Part shown: positions 1 through 8,016 of the stretch, in pieces
How positions within the stretch are numbered: position 1 is the first letter of the stretch
How the letters are laid out: every line of letters begins with the position of its first letter
The notes under the pieces: generated by a model
The model's input: only the letters and a program-made list of their open reading frames with translations
Told to the model about the DNA's origin: nothing
Databases searched by the model: none
Source of the DNA: Acidobacteriota bacterium
GTDB lineage: Bacteria; Acidobacteriota; Vicinamibacteria; Vicinamibacterales; UBA2999
Assembly (NCBI GenBank): GCA_027622905.1
Contig: JAQBVV010000009.1
Coordinates: 1 to 44,236 of the forward strand
DNA length: 44,236 nucleotides
Direction: 5' to 3'
Translations under genes and position numbers: made by a program

Positions 1-233
1 CTTCGCGCCTTGCCGGGTGGGCGCCTCGACGCCCACGATGATCAACTTATTCCTGCCCGGGTCCTTAGTGGCCGGCCCTTGTCATGAGTAAACTGTCTTT
101 CGGGCGGGGCATCCCGACTGTCAGCGTTGCTCCTCCCTCGAATATGCCCAATATGCTCGCTCGTCGCGCCTTGTCAGCCGGTCGCCGCGCTCCGAAATCC
201 ACTTCACCCATGACGAGGACAGGCCACTAACCC
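1..233. other. left-edge region upstream of ttcA, no firm gene
   Basis: The first 90 bases are open in more than one frame, so a gene running off the left edge is likely but its strand cannot be settled. On the minus strand a TTG at 45, preceded by an AGGA-like ribosome-binding site, would open a reading frame leaving the window after 15 codons (MIIVGVEAPTRQGAK). On the plus strand two frames enter from the left and stop at 85-87 and 89-91. From about 92 to 233 I see no gene and no convincing promoter for ttcA. Confidence 0.3.
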
Positions 234-1067
234 ATGGCGTACGTCAGCCCCCTGGAGACCCGCATCGCCAGGAAGACCACGAAGGCGATTGTCGATTTCA
301 ACCTGATCGAGGACGGCGATCGCATCATGGTCGGCCTGTCGGGGGGCAAGGACAGCTGGGCGCTGATGCAGACGCTGGACCAGCTGCGCCGCCGGGCGCC
401 GATCACGTTCTCGCTTGTCGCGGTGACTGTTGACTCGGGCTACAAGGACTTCCGGCACGATCGCATCGCGAGCACGTGCAAGGAGCGTGGATGGGAACTC
501 CACATCGAGCACACGTCGATCGGCGATGTGATCGACGATGTTCTTGACTCCAACGCGACGCCATGCTCGCTGTGCGCGCGATTGCGGCGCGGCGTCCTGT
601 ACCGCCTCGCGGACCAGATGGGGGCGACCAAGATCGCGCTCGGCCACCACATGGACGACTTCATCGAGACCTTGCTGCTGAGCCTGTTTTTCGGCGGGGC
701 ACTGCGAGCGATGCCCGCCCGCCTCGTGTCCGATAACGGCGAGCACGTCGTGATCCGGCCACTCGCGTATGTGAGCGAGGACGACGCGCGGCTCTATGCC
801 AAAGCCTGCGGGTTGCCGATCATCGGCTGCTGCTGCCCGGCGTGCGGCGATCTGAGTCTGCAACGGCAGCGGGTCAAGCGGCTGATCTTTGATCTGGATC
901 GTGAACATCCTGGTGTCAAGCAGTCGATGCTGAAGGCGTTGAGCAACGTCAAGACGCGGCACCTGCTCGACCGTCGGCTGAATCCGAGCGGCGAGCTCCG
1001 GGACAGCGTGGCGCTCCGTCACGAAGACGAGGACGCATCGCCTGACCTGATTCAGATCAGCTCCTGA
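234..1067 (+). CDS. ttcA: tRNA 2-thiocytidine(32) synthetase TtcA
   Basis: Cytoplasmic PP-loop ATPase that, in the known family, activates C32 of certain tRNAs and inserts sulfur using an iron-sulfur cluster. The 277 residues carry the PP-loop SGGKDS at 36-41, the C111-x2-C114 pair and a third cysteine group (C199, C200, C201, C204) in the usual place for cluster ligation, plus the HHMDD segment near 138-142 typical of this family. Length matches TtcA/TtuA proteins. The ATG at 234 has only a distant purine-rich stretch upstream. The stop lies one base before the GTG of dtd, so the two genes are probably co-transcribed and form a small tRNA-quality unit. TtuA-type enzymes (2-thiouridine at 54) share the fold; the C32 assignment is by overall similarity. 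Confidence 0.85.
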   Translation: MAYVSPLETRIARKTTKAIVDFNLIEDGDRIMVGLSGGKDSWALMQTLDQLRRRAPITFSLVAVTVDSGYKDFRHDRIASTCKERGWELHIEHTSIGDVIDDVLDSNATPCSLCARLRRGVLYRLADQMGATKIALGHHMDDFIETLLLSLFFGGALRAMPARLVSDNGEHVVIRPLAYVSEDDARLYAKACGLPIIGCCCPACGDLSLQRQRVKRLIFDLDREHPGVKQSMLKALSNVKTRHLLDRRLNPSGELRDSVALRHEDEDASPDLIQISS

Positions 1068-1068
1068 G

Positions 1069-1521
1069 GTGCGTGCCGTCGTCCAGCGGGTGAGTGAGGC
1101 GCGGGTGCACGTCGGGGATCGCCTCGTTGCCGAGATCGGGCGTGGCGTGCTCGCCCTGGTCGCCATCGGCCGAGACGATGGTCCTGATGACGTGCACTAC
1201 GTGGCGGGCAAGATACGAGATGTGCGCCTGTTTGACGGCGAGGGCGGGCAGCACATGCATCGCTCCGTAGGCGAGGTGGGCGGGGCCGTGCTGGTCGTGT
1301 CGCAGTTCACGCTCTACGGAGATGTCAGACACGGGAGGCGACCTTCGTTCATCGCCGCGGCGTCGCCGGCCGACGCTCGTACGCTCTACGAGGATCTCGT
1401 GAGAGAATTGCAGCAGACGCCGCTGGCGGTTGCCACCGGCGAATTCCAGGCGATGATGCGCGTGGAACTCGTGAACGATGGACCGGTCACCATTCTCATC
1501 GACAGCGCGCGACAATTCTGA
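1069..1521 (+). CDS. dtd: D-aminoacyl-tRNA deacylase
   Basis: Cytoplasmic homodimeric proofreading enzyme that hydrolyses D-aminoacyl-tRNAs (and glycyl-tRNA(Ala)), freeing tRNA for reuse. The 150-residue length is exactly typical. Both signature motifs are visible: SQFTLYGD at 78-85 and the NDGPVT motif at 136-141, which holds the Gly-cisPro pair that gives chiral selectivity. The start is GTG at 1069, giving MRAVVQRVSEARV as in the family, and begins one base after the ttcA stop, implying translational coupling. The next gene starts 11 bases downstream. Confidence is high because motifs, length and N-terminus all agree. Confidence 0.95.
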   Translation: MRAVVQRVSEARVHVGDRLVAEIGRGVLALVAIGRDDGPDDVHYVAGKIRDVRLFDGEGGQHMHRSVGEVGGAVLVVSQFTLYGDVRHGRRPSFIAAASPADARTLYEDLVRELQQTPLAVATGEFQAMMRVELVNDGPVTILIDSARQF

Positions 1522-1532
1522 GTACACCCATC

Positions 1533-2435
1533 ATGCATTTGTTCAGTTCACCAGCCATACACGCGACCGCTGCGCCCGCCCGCGCCGCTCGCATCTTGAA
1601 GACTGCGGCTGCCGCCGTGGTGTGCGCGCTGGGGGTATCCCCGGCGTTCGCACAGCAGCGGCCACTCGTCACGGAGGACCCGGAGACGGTCGGAGCAGGT
1701 CAGGTGCTCGTGGAAACCGGCTTCGACTACGCGCGGGATGCCGTCTATCCCGTATCTGGTCTGGAGGGGCATCTGCTGCGTGTACCGCTCGTTGGCGTGA
1801 GCATCGGCATCAGCTCGATCGCGGAACTGCAGTTTGACGGAGGGCTCTACAACCGATTGACGATCAATCGCCGCTTTTCGGCACCGCTCGATGGGCAACT
1901 GACCGTCGACGGCGATCGGACATCGAGCGTCGAGGATCTCGTGGTCGGGACCAAGGTCCGGCTGATGTCGGAGGGCGGATCGCGCCCGGGTCTGGCCGTA
2001 CGGTTCGCGACCAAGCTTCCGAACGCGTCCAACGAGAGCGGTCTCGGCCTGGACACGACGGATTTCTTCGCGTCTCTGCTGTTGGCCAAGACTGTTGAAT
2101 CCGTGCGCATCGTGACCAACCTTGGCATCGGGATTCTCGGCGATCCGACGCGCGGCGATCGGCAGAACGACGTCCTGACCTACGGCGTGTCGTTCGCGCG
2201 GGCGATCAGCCAGTCTGCGGAGGTGGTCGGGGAGGTGGCCGGTCATCTCAATACGCGTTCAGGCGTTCCCCCGCCCGGCACCGACACGCGGGGGATGCTG
2301 CGCTTCGGCAGCCGCTACACCGTAGGGCCGGTCAGAGCTGACACGGCGCTGCTGGTGGGGCTGACGACCCGGGACCCCGGGTTCGGCATTTCCGCTGGCT
2401 TCACCTACGTCTTCAACGCCTTTCAGGTTCCATAA
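1533..2435 (+). CDS. exported beta-barrel-like protein, transporter/MetA-phenol family style
   Basis: Three hundred residues with a long but recognisable signal peptide: a basic start, a hydrophobic run ALGVSPAFA and a likely cut after residue 40 or 41. The mature part has alternating polar/hydrophobic strands, many glycines, and ends in an aromatic-rich strand (AGFTYVFNAF), as outer-membrane barrels do. The start of the mature protein (PLVTEDPETVGAGQVLVETGFDY) resembles small outer-membrane proteins annotated as transporters or MetA-pathway proteins; that is family resemblance only and no substrate can be named. It lies 11 bases after dtd and its TAA abuts the TTG start of the next gene, so it is in an operon whose other members are cytoplasmic enzymes; the linkage does not reveal a function. 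Confidence 0.6.
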   Translation: MHLFSSPAIHATAAPARAARILKTAAAAVVCALGVSPAFAQQRPLVTEDPETVGAGQVLVETGFDYARDAVYPVSGLEGHLLRVPLVGVSIGISSIAELQFDGGLYNRLTINRRFSAPLDGQLTVDGDRTSSVEDLVVGTKVRLMSEGGSRPGLAVRFATKLPNASNESGLGLDTTDFFASLLLAKTVESVRIVTNLGIGILGDPTRGDRQNDVLTYGVSFARAISQSAEVVGEVAGHLNTRSGVPPPGTDTRGMLRFGSRYTVGPVRADTALLVGLTTRDPGFGISAGFTYVFNAFQVP

Positions 2436-3245
2436 TTGGGGTCCGTTACCAAGGCGCACGCCTACGGTAACGACTTCCTGCTGCTCGACGAGGGTGAGCT
2501 CGGGCCAGGTGCGGTCGGTCGCGACACCGCGGCGGTCGCGCGCGAGCTGTGCGATCGGCACCGAGGGATCGGCGCGGACGGGCTCCTGGTGTTCAGGGAG
2601 CGCCCCTGCGGGGCCTCGATGCGCCTCTTCAATGCAGACGGCGGCGGCGCTGAACTATCAGGGAACGGGTTGCGCTGCCTCGCCGCATTGCTCGTGCGCA
2701 GGCAGCAACTGGCGCCAGGCGCCTCCATCGAGATCGAAACCGGCGCCGGCACGAAAGCGTTGACGTTGCTCGGGCACGAGGGCGTGCGCTACACCTTTCG
2801 CGCTGCGCTGGGACCGCCGGAGGAACTGCGCCAGGTCGATATCGCCGTTGGAGGCGGATCACTGACCGCGTCGGTGATGCGCCTGGGAAACCCGCAGTGC
2901 GTCGTGCTCGGTCCACTTCCGGAGCGTGCACGGTTCAATGAGCTTGGACCGGCGCTGGCGACACATCCGATGTTCCTGGCCGGCACGAATGTCGAGTTTG
3001 CGCAGGTCGACGCGCCCGATCGGATCCGGATCCTGATCTGGGAACGCGGGGTTGGTCCCACGACGTCGTCGGGGACCGGTGCGTCAGCATCGGCGGTCGC
3101 GGCTGCCGCGCATGGCGGCGCCGAACGTGCCATGGATGTCGTCGCCCCCGGAGGATCCCAGCGGGTTGAATGGCGGGACGACGGAGTCTACCTGACCGGC
3201 TGGGCTGACCTGTTGCTGGAAGGGCACTGGCTCGGGCACGGCTGA
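2436..3245 (+). CDS. dapF: diaminopimelate epimerase-like protein lacking the second catalytic cysteine
   Basis: By fold this is DapF, which interconverts LL- and meso-diaminopimelate for lysine and peptidoglycan synthesis by two-base chemistry with a cysteine pair. The 269 residues show the substrate-binding start (AYGNDF, 9-14), the RHRGIGADG segment (41-49), the first catalytic cysteine in SGNGLRC (C81), GNPQC (151-155) and ERGVGPT (203-209). Where the family has a cysteine-glycine-serine-glycine-alanine-cysteine run, this protein reads SSGTGAS (211-217), so both cysteines are serine (S212 and S217). It could be a weaker epimerase, a related isomerase or dehydratase of the proline-racemase fold, or inactive. 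The TTG start at 2436 directly follows the upstream TAA. No other dap gene is near. Confidence 0.75.
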   Translation: MGSVTKAHAYGNDFLLLDEGELGPGAVGRDTAAVARELCDRHRGIGADGLLVFRERPCGASMRLFNADGGGAELSGNGLRCLAALLVRRQQLAPGASIEIETGAGTKALTLLGHEGVRYTFRAALGPPEELRQVDIAVGGGSLTASVMRLGNPQCVVLGPLPERARFNELGPALATHPMFLAGTNVEFAQVDAPDRIRILIWERGVGPTTSSGTGASASAVAAAAHGGAERAMDVVAPGGSQRVEWRDDGVYLTGWADLLLEGHWLGHG

Positions 3246-3271
3246 AGAGCGGCCCACCGATGACGTCCGCG

Positions 3272-3859
3272 CTATCGGTCCGAGGCCCGTGCGGGCGCGG
3301 CACCTCCAAGGCGGCTGATGACGTCTTCGATCTGCGTCCGGACTCCCTCCAGCGCCACGCGAGCCGCCAGGTAATCCCCCGTCTCGACAGCCTCGCCCGC
3401 TTTTTGCAAGGCGGATTCCGCAGCCGACAGGTCTGACGCGGGTTGTGCGAGCCTGGCGCTGGCTGTGCCGCCGCGCGCGGCAGCATCCAGGAGCGCTCTG
3501 CCTTCGGCGAGCAGCGCGGCAAGCTCGGTCGAGGCGTGGTCCACCTCGACGTGCATGCGCGCCTTGGCGTCGGCGGCGTTTCGCGCGGCGTTTTGCGCGT
3601 GTTCGCGACTTTCGAGGGCGAAGCTCAGGGCGAGCCGGTGATCGCTGGCGGTCACGGCGGTGTTCGCGTTTTCGAGCGCTTCGGTTGCCGCGGCGTACTC
3701 GCTTGTTGCGTACGTGTCGGCGCCGGCTGCCTGCGCGGCATCGATGGCGCCCTGCGCCTGGTCCATCTCCTTGTTGGGTGGCTCCGCGCATGCGGACGCG
3801 AGCGCTGCCATTAGGAGGCACAGCCAGAAGCGTGGTGGCGCAGCGAACCGCAAGCCCAT
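3272..3859 (-). CDS. DUF4398-type lipoprotein
   Basis: A 195-residue exported protein. The first 24 residues form a lipoprotein signal (hydrophobic WLCLLMAALASA, then C24 as the probable lipidated cysteine). The rest is alanine- and glutamate-rich, strongly helical and repeat-like, with segments such as ATSEYAAATEALENANTAV that resemble DUF4398 proteins, periplasmic helical or TPR-like lipoproteins. Function is unknown in the family; an envelope structural or OmpA-associated role is only a guess. The ATG at 3859 is divergent from radC with 21 bases between start codons. A TATACT hexamer sits 9 bases upstream of the ATG. Longer in-frame starts exist but would overlap radC deeply and lack the signal peptide at the N-terminus. 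Confidence 0.7.
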   Translation of the reverse strand: MGLRFAAPPRFWLCLLMAALASACAEPPNKEMDQAQGAIDAAQAAGADTYATSEYAAATEALENANTAVTASDHRLALSFALESREHAQNAARNAADAKARMHVEVDHASTELAALLAEGRALLDAAARGGTASARLAQPASDLSAAESALQKAGEAVETGDYLAARVALEGVRTQIEDVISRLGGAAPARASDR

Positions 3860-3868
3860 GTGGGAGTG

Positions 3869-3874
3869 AGTATA
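3869..3874 (-). promoter_or_regulatory. -10-like element TATACT for the DUF4398 lipoprotein
   Basis: Five of six bases match TATAAT on the minus strand, followed by 9 bases and the ATG at 3859. Transcription would begin about 3 bases before the start codon, so the mRNA would have almost no leader. No clear -35 box is seen. Confidence 0.4.
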
Positions 3875-3880
3875 CCGTCG

Positions 3881-4561
3881 ATGAAAGATGTGGCACCACG
3901 CGATCGGCCCCGAGAGAAGCTCGAACGACTTGGTGCGCAGGGACTGGGCGATAACGAGCTGGTTGCACTTGTGCTGGGCAGCGGGTCTCGGCAGACGGGC
4001 GCGCTCGAACTGGCGAACCGCCTCATCGCCGGCGCGGGCGGGCTTCATGGATTGATGCGGGTCGGCCTCGACGGCCTGCGTCGTGTGGCTGGAGTCGGGC
4101 CGGCCAAGGCGGCTCAGGTGCTGGCGGCGGTCGAGCTGGGGCGTCGGACGCTCGTGCGATGCGCGGCCGAGCGTCCTCGCCTCGCGACGCCGCGCCAGCT
4201 CGCGGCCTTCCTGTTGCCACAGTACGGCACCTGTGCGGTCGAGCAGTTCGGGATTGTCATGCTCGACACCAAACATCGCGTCATCAGGGTTCGGATCGTG
4301 TCCGTGGGATCACTGGATGCCACGATCGTGCATCCGCGCGAGGTGTTCAGGGAGGCGGCGGCGGGGTCAGCGGCGGCGGTGGTGCTGTTCCACAACCATC
4401 CGTCCGGCGATCCAACGCCAAGCCCTGACGATCTGGCGCTGACCACGCGCATGGTCAGTGCCGGAGCCATCATGGGGATCGAGGTGATCGATCACGTGAT
4501 CCTTGCCGACCAGCGCTACTTTTCGCTCGTGGAGTCAGGGCGCCTGCCACCGCCACCTTGA
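3881..4561 (+). CDS. radC: RadC family JAB/MPN-domain protein
   Basis: 226 residues from the ATG at 3881 (a GTG at 3860 is in frame but would abut the divergent gene). An N-terminal UPF0758 segment (RDRPREKLERLGAQGLGDNELVALVL) leads into a helix-hairpin-helix around 66-83 (LRRVAGVGPAKAAQVLAA), then a JAB/MPN metalloprotease-like domain with HNHPSGDPTPSPDD at 171-184, which supplies the two zinc histidines and the aspartate, and an upstream glutamate near 121. The family is conserved in bacteria; it was named for DNA repair but its biochemical role is unsettled. All metal-site residues are present, so it is probably intact. Confidence 0.9.
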   Translation: MKDVAPRDRPREKLERLGAQGLGDNELVALVLGSGSRQTGALELANRLIAGAGGLHGLMRVGLDGLRRVAGVGPAKAAQVLAAVELGRRTLVRCAAERPRLATPRQLAAFLLPQYGTCAVEQFGIVMLDTKHRVIRVRIVSVGSLDATIVHPREVFREAAAGSAAAVVLFHNHPSGDPTPSPDDLALTTRMVSAGAIMGIEVIDHVILADQRYFSLVESGRLPPPP

Positions 4562-4571
4562 GGACCCGGGA

Positions 4572-4577
4572 TAAGAT
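4572..4577 (+). promoter_or_regulatory. -10-like element TAAGAT upstream of larC
   Basis: The hexamer matches TATAAT at four positions, including TA at the start and T at the end, and ends exactly 9 bases before the GTG of larC. No -35 box is evident. It is one of several identically spaced hexamers in the window. Confidence 0.3.
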
Positions 4578-4586
4578 GATCGACTG

Positions 4587-5951
4587 GTGACGCTCCTTTA
4601 CTTCGACTGCTTTTCCGGCGCGGCGGGTGACATGATTCTCGGCGCCCTGCTTGACGCCGGCCTTCCGCTCGATGATCTTCGGAGCGCGCTCGGGAGCCTG
4701 GCACTCGATCGGGAGACCGTGTGGACCGAGCGCGTGTCACGGGCGGGGGTGAGCGCCACCAAGTTGCACGTCCGGGGGGAAGGGGCGCCACCCGGTGTCG
4801 ACAGCGGTCCCGGTCACAGCCATCAGCACGTCGCTGGGCACGGTCACACACACGATGTCGAGGACGGACGCGCCCACGCGCACGAGGGCGCACCCGAGGG
4901 CGCAGGTCAGGGAGGCCGGGGTGGAGGCCAGGGCGCAGACGGTGTTGAGAGCGGCCCCGACCACGAACGCCCCCATGCCCACGGGGAGCACCGAACGCTC
5001 GCCGAGATCGTTCGTCTGATCGAGGGCGCGGCGCTCTCGGCGACGGCGAAGCAGCGTGCCCGGGCGCTCTTCACGCAGCTGGCCGATGCAGAGGCAGCGA
5101 TACATGGCACCCCCGTCAACAAGGTGCATCTGCACGAGGTCGGTGCACTTGACTCGATCATTGACATCGTGGGGACGGTGTACGCTCTTGAAGCGCTCGG
5201 CGTCGACCGCGTCGTGGCCTCTCCGCTGAATGTCGGCAGCGGTCGTATTCGATCCGCGCACGGCCTCTATCCCGTACCGGCTCCGGCGACGACGCGCCTG
5301 CTGCAGGGCGCGGCGATATATGCGGGGCCGGAGACCGGCGAACTGGTGACACCGACCGGAGCGCTGCTCGTCGCGGGCTACGCGGACAGCTTCGGCCCCG
5401 TCCCGCTCATGCGGCTCGCCCGTGTCGGGTATGGTGCTGGCACGCGGGACAGGCCTGACTCGCCGAATGTGTTGCGCGTGTTGATCGGTGACGCCGACGC
5501 GTCCGGGCCCGCCAGTCGCGTGGTGGTGATGGAAGCGGAGATCGACGACATGAACCCCCAGATCTTCGGCATGCTGATCGATCGGCTGCTGGCGGAGGGG
5601 GCGCTGGACGTCTACTACACGTCGATTCAGATGAAGAAGAACCGGCCGGGAACGTTACTGTCGATCATCGCGCCACCGCAGGCGCGCGAACGGTTGACGA
5701 CGACCGTCTTTCGAGAGACGACCACGATTGGCGTGCGGTATCGCGAGATGGACCGGGAGTGTCTGGAACGGGAGAGCATCACAGTGGAGACACCGTTCGG
5801 CCCTGTGGCTGTCAAGATCGCGCGGCGGGATGGCGAGCTGATGAATGCGTCGCCGGAGTTTGACGATTGCGCGCGAATCGCCGTCGCGCACGGCAGGCCT
5901 GTGAAGGATGTACAGGCGGCTGCCGTCAAGGCGTTTCTGGACCGGAACTGA
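4587..5951 (+). CDS. larC: nickel-pincer cofactor insertion protein LarC (single reading frame)
   Basis: LarC inserts nickel into the pyridinium dithiocarboxylate nucleotide to complete the NPN cofactor used by lactate racemase and relatives. The 454-residue protein begins LLYFDCFSGAAGDM, the family signature. Residues about 77-141 are a histidine- and acid-rich insert (many H-x-H and H-x-H-x-H steps), a plausible nickel store. The C-terminal half (from about 310) is the LarC2 part, with EIDDMNPQ and RRDGE. In lactobacilli larC1 and larC2 need a programmed frameshift; here they are one continuous frame. No larA, larB or larE lies nearby. Start is GTG at 4587; the TGA overlaps the ATG of metG by one base (TGATG), so the two are translationally coupled. 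Confidence 0.9.
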   Translation: MTLLYFDCFSGAAGDMILGALLDAGLPLDDLRSALGSLALDRETVWTERVSRAGVSATKLHVRGEGAPPGVDSGPGHSHQHVAGHGHTHDVEDGRAHAHEGAPEGAGQGGRGGGQGADGVESGPDHERPHAHGEHRTLAEIVRLIEGAALSATAKQRARALFTQLADAEAAIHGTPVNKVHLHEVGALDSIIDIVGTVYALEALGVDRVVASPLNVGSGRIRSAHGLYPVPAPATTRLLQGAAIYAGPETGELVTPTGALLVAGYADSFGPVPLMRLARVGYGAGTRDRPDSPNVLRVLIGDADASGPASRVVVMEAEIDDMNPQIFGMLIDRLLAEGALDVYYTSIQMKKNRPGTLLSIIAPPQARERLTTTVFRETTTIGVRYREMDRECLERESITVETPFGPVAVKIARRDGELMNASPEFDDCARIAVAHGRPVKDVQAAAVKAFLDRN

Positions 5952-7939
5952 TGCGTTTCTACCTGACCACAGCCATCGATTACGTCAACAGTCGCCCACA
6001 CCTCGGCACGGCGTACGAAAAGATCACGGCCGATGTCATCGCTCGCTACAAGCGTCTGGCCGGGTTCGAGACGCATTTCCTCATGGGGAACGATGAGCAC
6101 TCGCAGAACGTGTACAAGCGCGCGGTTGAGCGCGGTCTTGAACCGCACGCGTACTGCGATCAGATGGAACGCGAATTTCGGGCGGTCTGGAGCGAGCTCG
6201 ATATCTCGTTCGACGACTTCATTCGCACCACCGAGCCACGACACAAGGCCGCGGTGCATCGGCTGACGCAGCAGTGCTTCGATAAAGGCGATATTTACGA
6301 AGGGGAGTACGAGGGGTGGTACTGCGTGTCGTGCGAAGCGTTCAAGCAGGAGCGCGATCTGGTCGACGGCGCGTGCCCGCTCCACACCACGCAGACGCCC
6401 GAATGGATTCGAGAAAAGAACTATTTCTTCAAGCTCTCGAAGTACCGCGACGCGGTCCTCGCGCACCACCAGGCGAATCCGGCGTTCCTCCAGCCTGAGC
6501 CCAGGCGCAACGAGCTGTTGAGACTGCTTGAAGGCGGCCTCGAGGATATCTCGGTGAGTCGAGCGGGACAGTCCTGGGGGATCCCTCTGCCGTTTGCGCC
6601 GGACAACGTGGTCTACGTGTGGTTCGACGCGTTGATCAATTATGCGGCAGCCGTCGGCTACGGCACCGATCCGTCGAGGTTCGAGACGGACTGGCCTGCC
6701 GATCTACACGTGGTCGGAAAGGACATCACACGCTTTCACGCGGTGGTGTGGCCGGCGATGCTGATGAGCGCCGGCATGGCGCTGCCGTCGCAGGTCTTCG
6801 GGCACGGATGGGTGAACTTCAGCGGCCAGCGCATGAGCAAGTCTCTTGGAACCAGCCTGGATCCGAGCGACGTGGCGCGCCGGTTCGGTCCCGATCCGCT
6901 ACGCCTCTACCTCGTCAAGGAGATCGCGTACGGCGGTGACGGGGACTTCACGTGGGAGCGCTACGAGGAGCGGTACAACGTCGACCTGGCCAACAATCTG
7001 GGGAATCTCGTCAGCCGTCTGGCGGCCATGGCTGACAAGTATCGCGCGGGACAACTCCCGGCAGCGGGCGGCGGAGGGCGACTGGCGCAGGTCGCCGAGG
7101 CAGCGGTCGGGCGATACCGGACGTCCATGGATGCCCTGGCCTTGCATGAGGGTGCGGCCGCGGCGTTTCAGATCGTCGATGCCTGCAACGAGTTCATCGC
7201 GGAGACCGCGCCCTGGACCCTGGCCAAGCGCGAGAGTGACGCCGGCCGGCTCGACGAGGTGTTGTTCGAGGTGGCTGAGGGGCTACGTATCGCGGCAGTG
7301 CTGTTGCGTCCGATTATGCCCGCGTCGTCAGCCGAGATCCTGCGGCGCGTCGGCGACACGACGACGGTCGATGCGTTGCGTCTGGATCGGGACAGTCCGT
7401 GGCGCGGACACGACGGGAGACAGATCGCCAAGAGTGCAGCCATGTGGCCGAGGGTCGAGGAGTCGGTGAAGAACGACGCGATCGTGGCAGGCGCGACCGC
7501 GCGACCTGGCCGGAAAAAGGAGAGCAGCGTGCAAGAGACACCAACCGGTGAGCCGAGCGTTCCAGCAGCGCCCGCGGCACCAGCACCAGCACCAGCCGCG
7601 GCAGCGGCAGAGACCGGGATTTCCTTCGAGCAGTTCATGGGCGTCGACCTGCGCGTGGCGAAAGTACTCGAAGCGGAGGCGGTACCAAAGTCGAAGAAGC
7701 TGCTGAAGCTGACCGTCGACGCCGGCACCGAGCGGCGCACTATCGTGGCGGGGATTGCCGGGGCCTATCAGCCAGAGGAACTCATCGGGCGAACAGTGGT
7801 GATCGTCGCCAACCTGAAGCCGGCCACGCTGATGGGCGTCGAGTCGCAGGGGATGGTGCTCGCCGCAGGACCGGACGGGCAGCCGCCGACGCTCATCGCG
7901 TGCGATGAGTCGATCCCGCCTGGCACCAGGGTCCGGTAG
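5951..7939 (+). CDS. metG: methionyl-tRNA synthetase with C-terminal tRNA-binding domain
   Basis: Charges tRNA(Met) with methionine in the cytoplasm. Of 662 residues, the class I catalytic core has the HIGH-type site RPHLG at 15-19 and the KMSKS-type loop RMSKS at 294-298. A single zinc knuckle is formed by C125-x2-C128 and C142-x2-H145, as in the Thermus and Bacillus subgroup. The anticodon domain follows to about 520, then an Ala/Pro-rich linker (about 535-553) and a Trbp111/EMAP-type tRNA-binding domain (about 557-662, with VDLRVAKVL and MGVESQGM). Start at ATG 5951 is fixed by the family N-terminus and by the one-base overlap with larC. The linker is low-complexity and probably flexible. 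Confidence 0.97.
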   Translation: MRFYLTTAIDYVNSRPHLGTAYEKITADVIARYKRLAGFETHFLMGNDEHSQNVYKRAVERGLEPHAYCDQMEREFRAVWSELDISFDDFIRTTEPRHKAAVHRLTQQCFDKGDIYEGEYEGWYCVSCEAFKQERDLVDGACPLHTTQTPEWIREKNYFFKLSKYRDAVLAHHQANPAFLQPEPRRNELLRLLEGGLEDISVSRAGQSWGIPLPFAPDNVVYVWFDALINYAAAVGYGTDPSRFETDWPADLHVVGKDITRFHAVVWPAMLMSAGMALPSQVFGHGWVNFSGQRMSKSLGTSLDPSDVARRFGPDPLRLYLVKEIAYGGDGDFTWERYEERYNVDLANNLGNLVSRLAAMADKYRAGQLPAAGGGGRLAQVAEAAVGRYRTSMDALALHEGAAAAFQIVDACNEFIAETAPWTLAKRESDAGRLDEVLFEVAEGLRIAAVLLRPIMPASSAEILRRVGDTTTVDALRLDRDSPWRGHDGRQIAKSAAMWPRVEESVKNDAIVAGATARPGRKKESSVQETPTGEPSVPAAPAAPAPAPAAAAAETGISFEQFMGVDLRVAKVLEAEAVPKSKKLLKLTVDAGTERRTIVAGIAGAYQPEELIGRTVVIVANLKPATLMGVESQGMVLAAGPDGQPPTLIACDESIPPGTRVR

Positions 7940-8016
7940 CGCGCTTTGGTCCGGCACGCCGGTCGGCACGCCCGGCGTTTCAGCTCGGAAATGGCGGATA
8001 CGTCGGGAGTGACATC

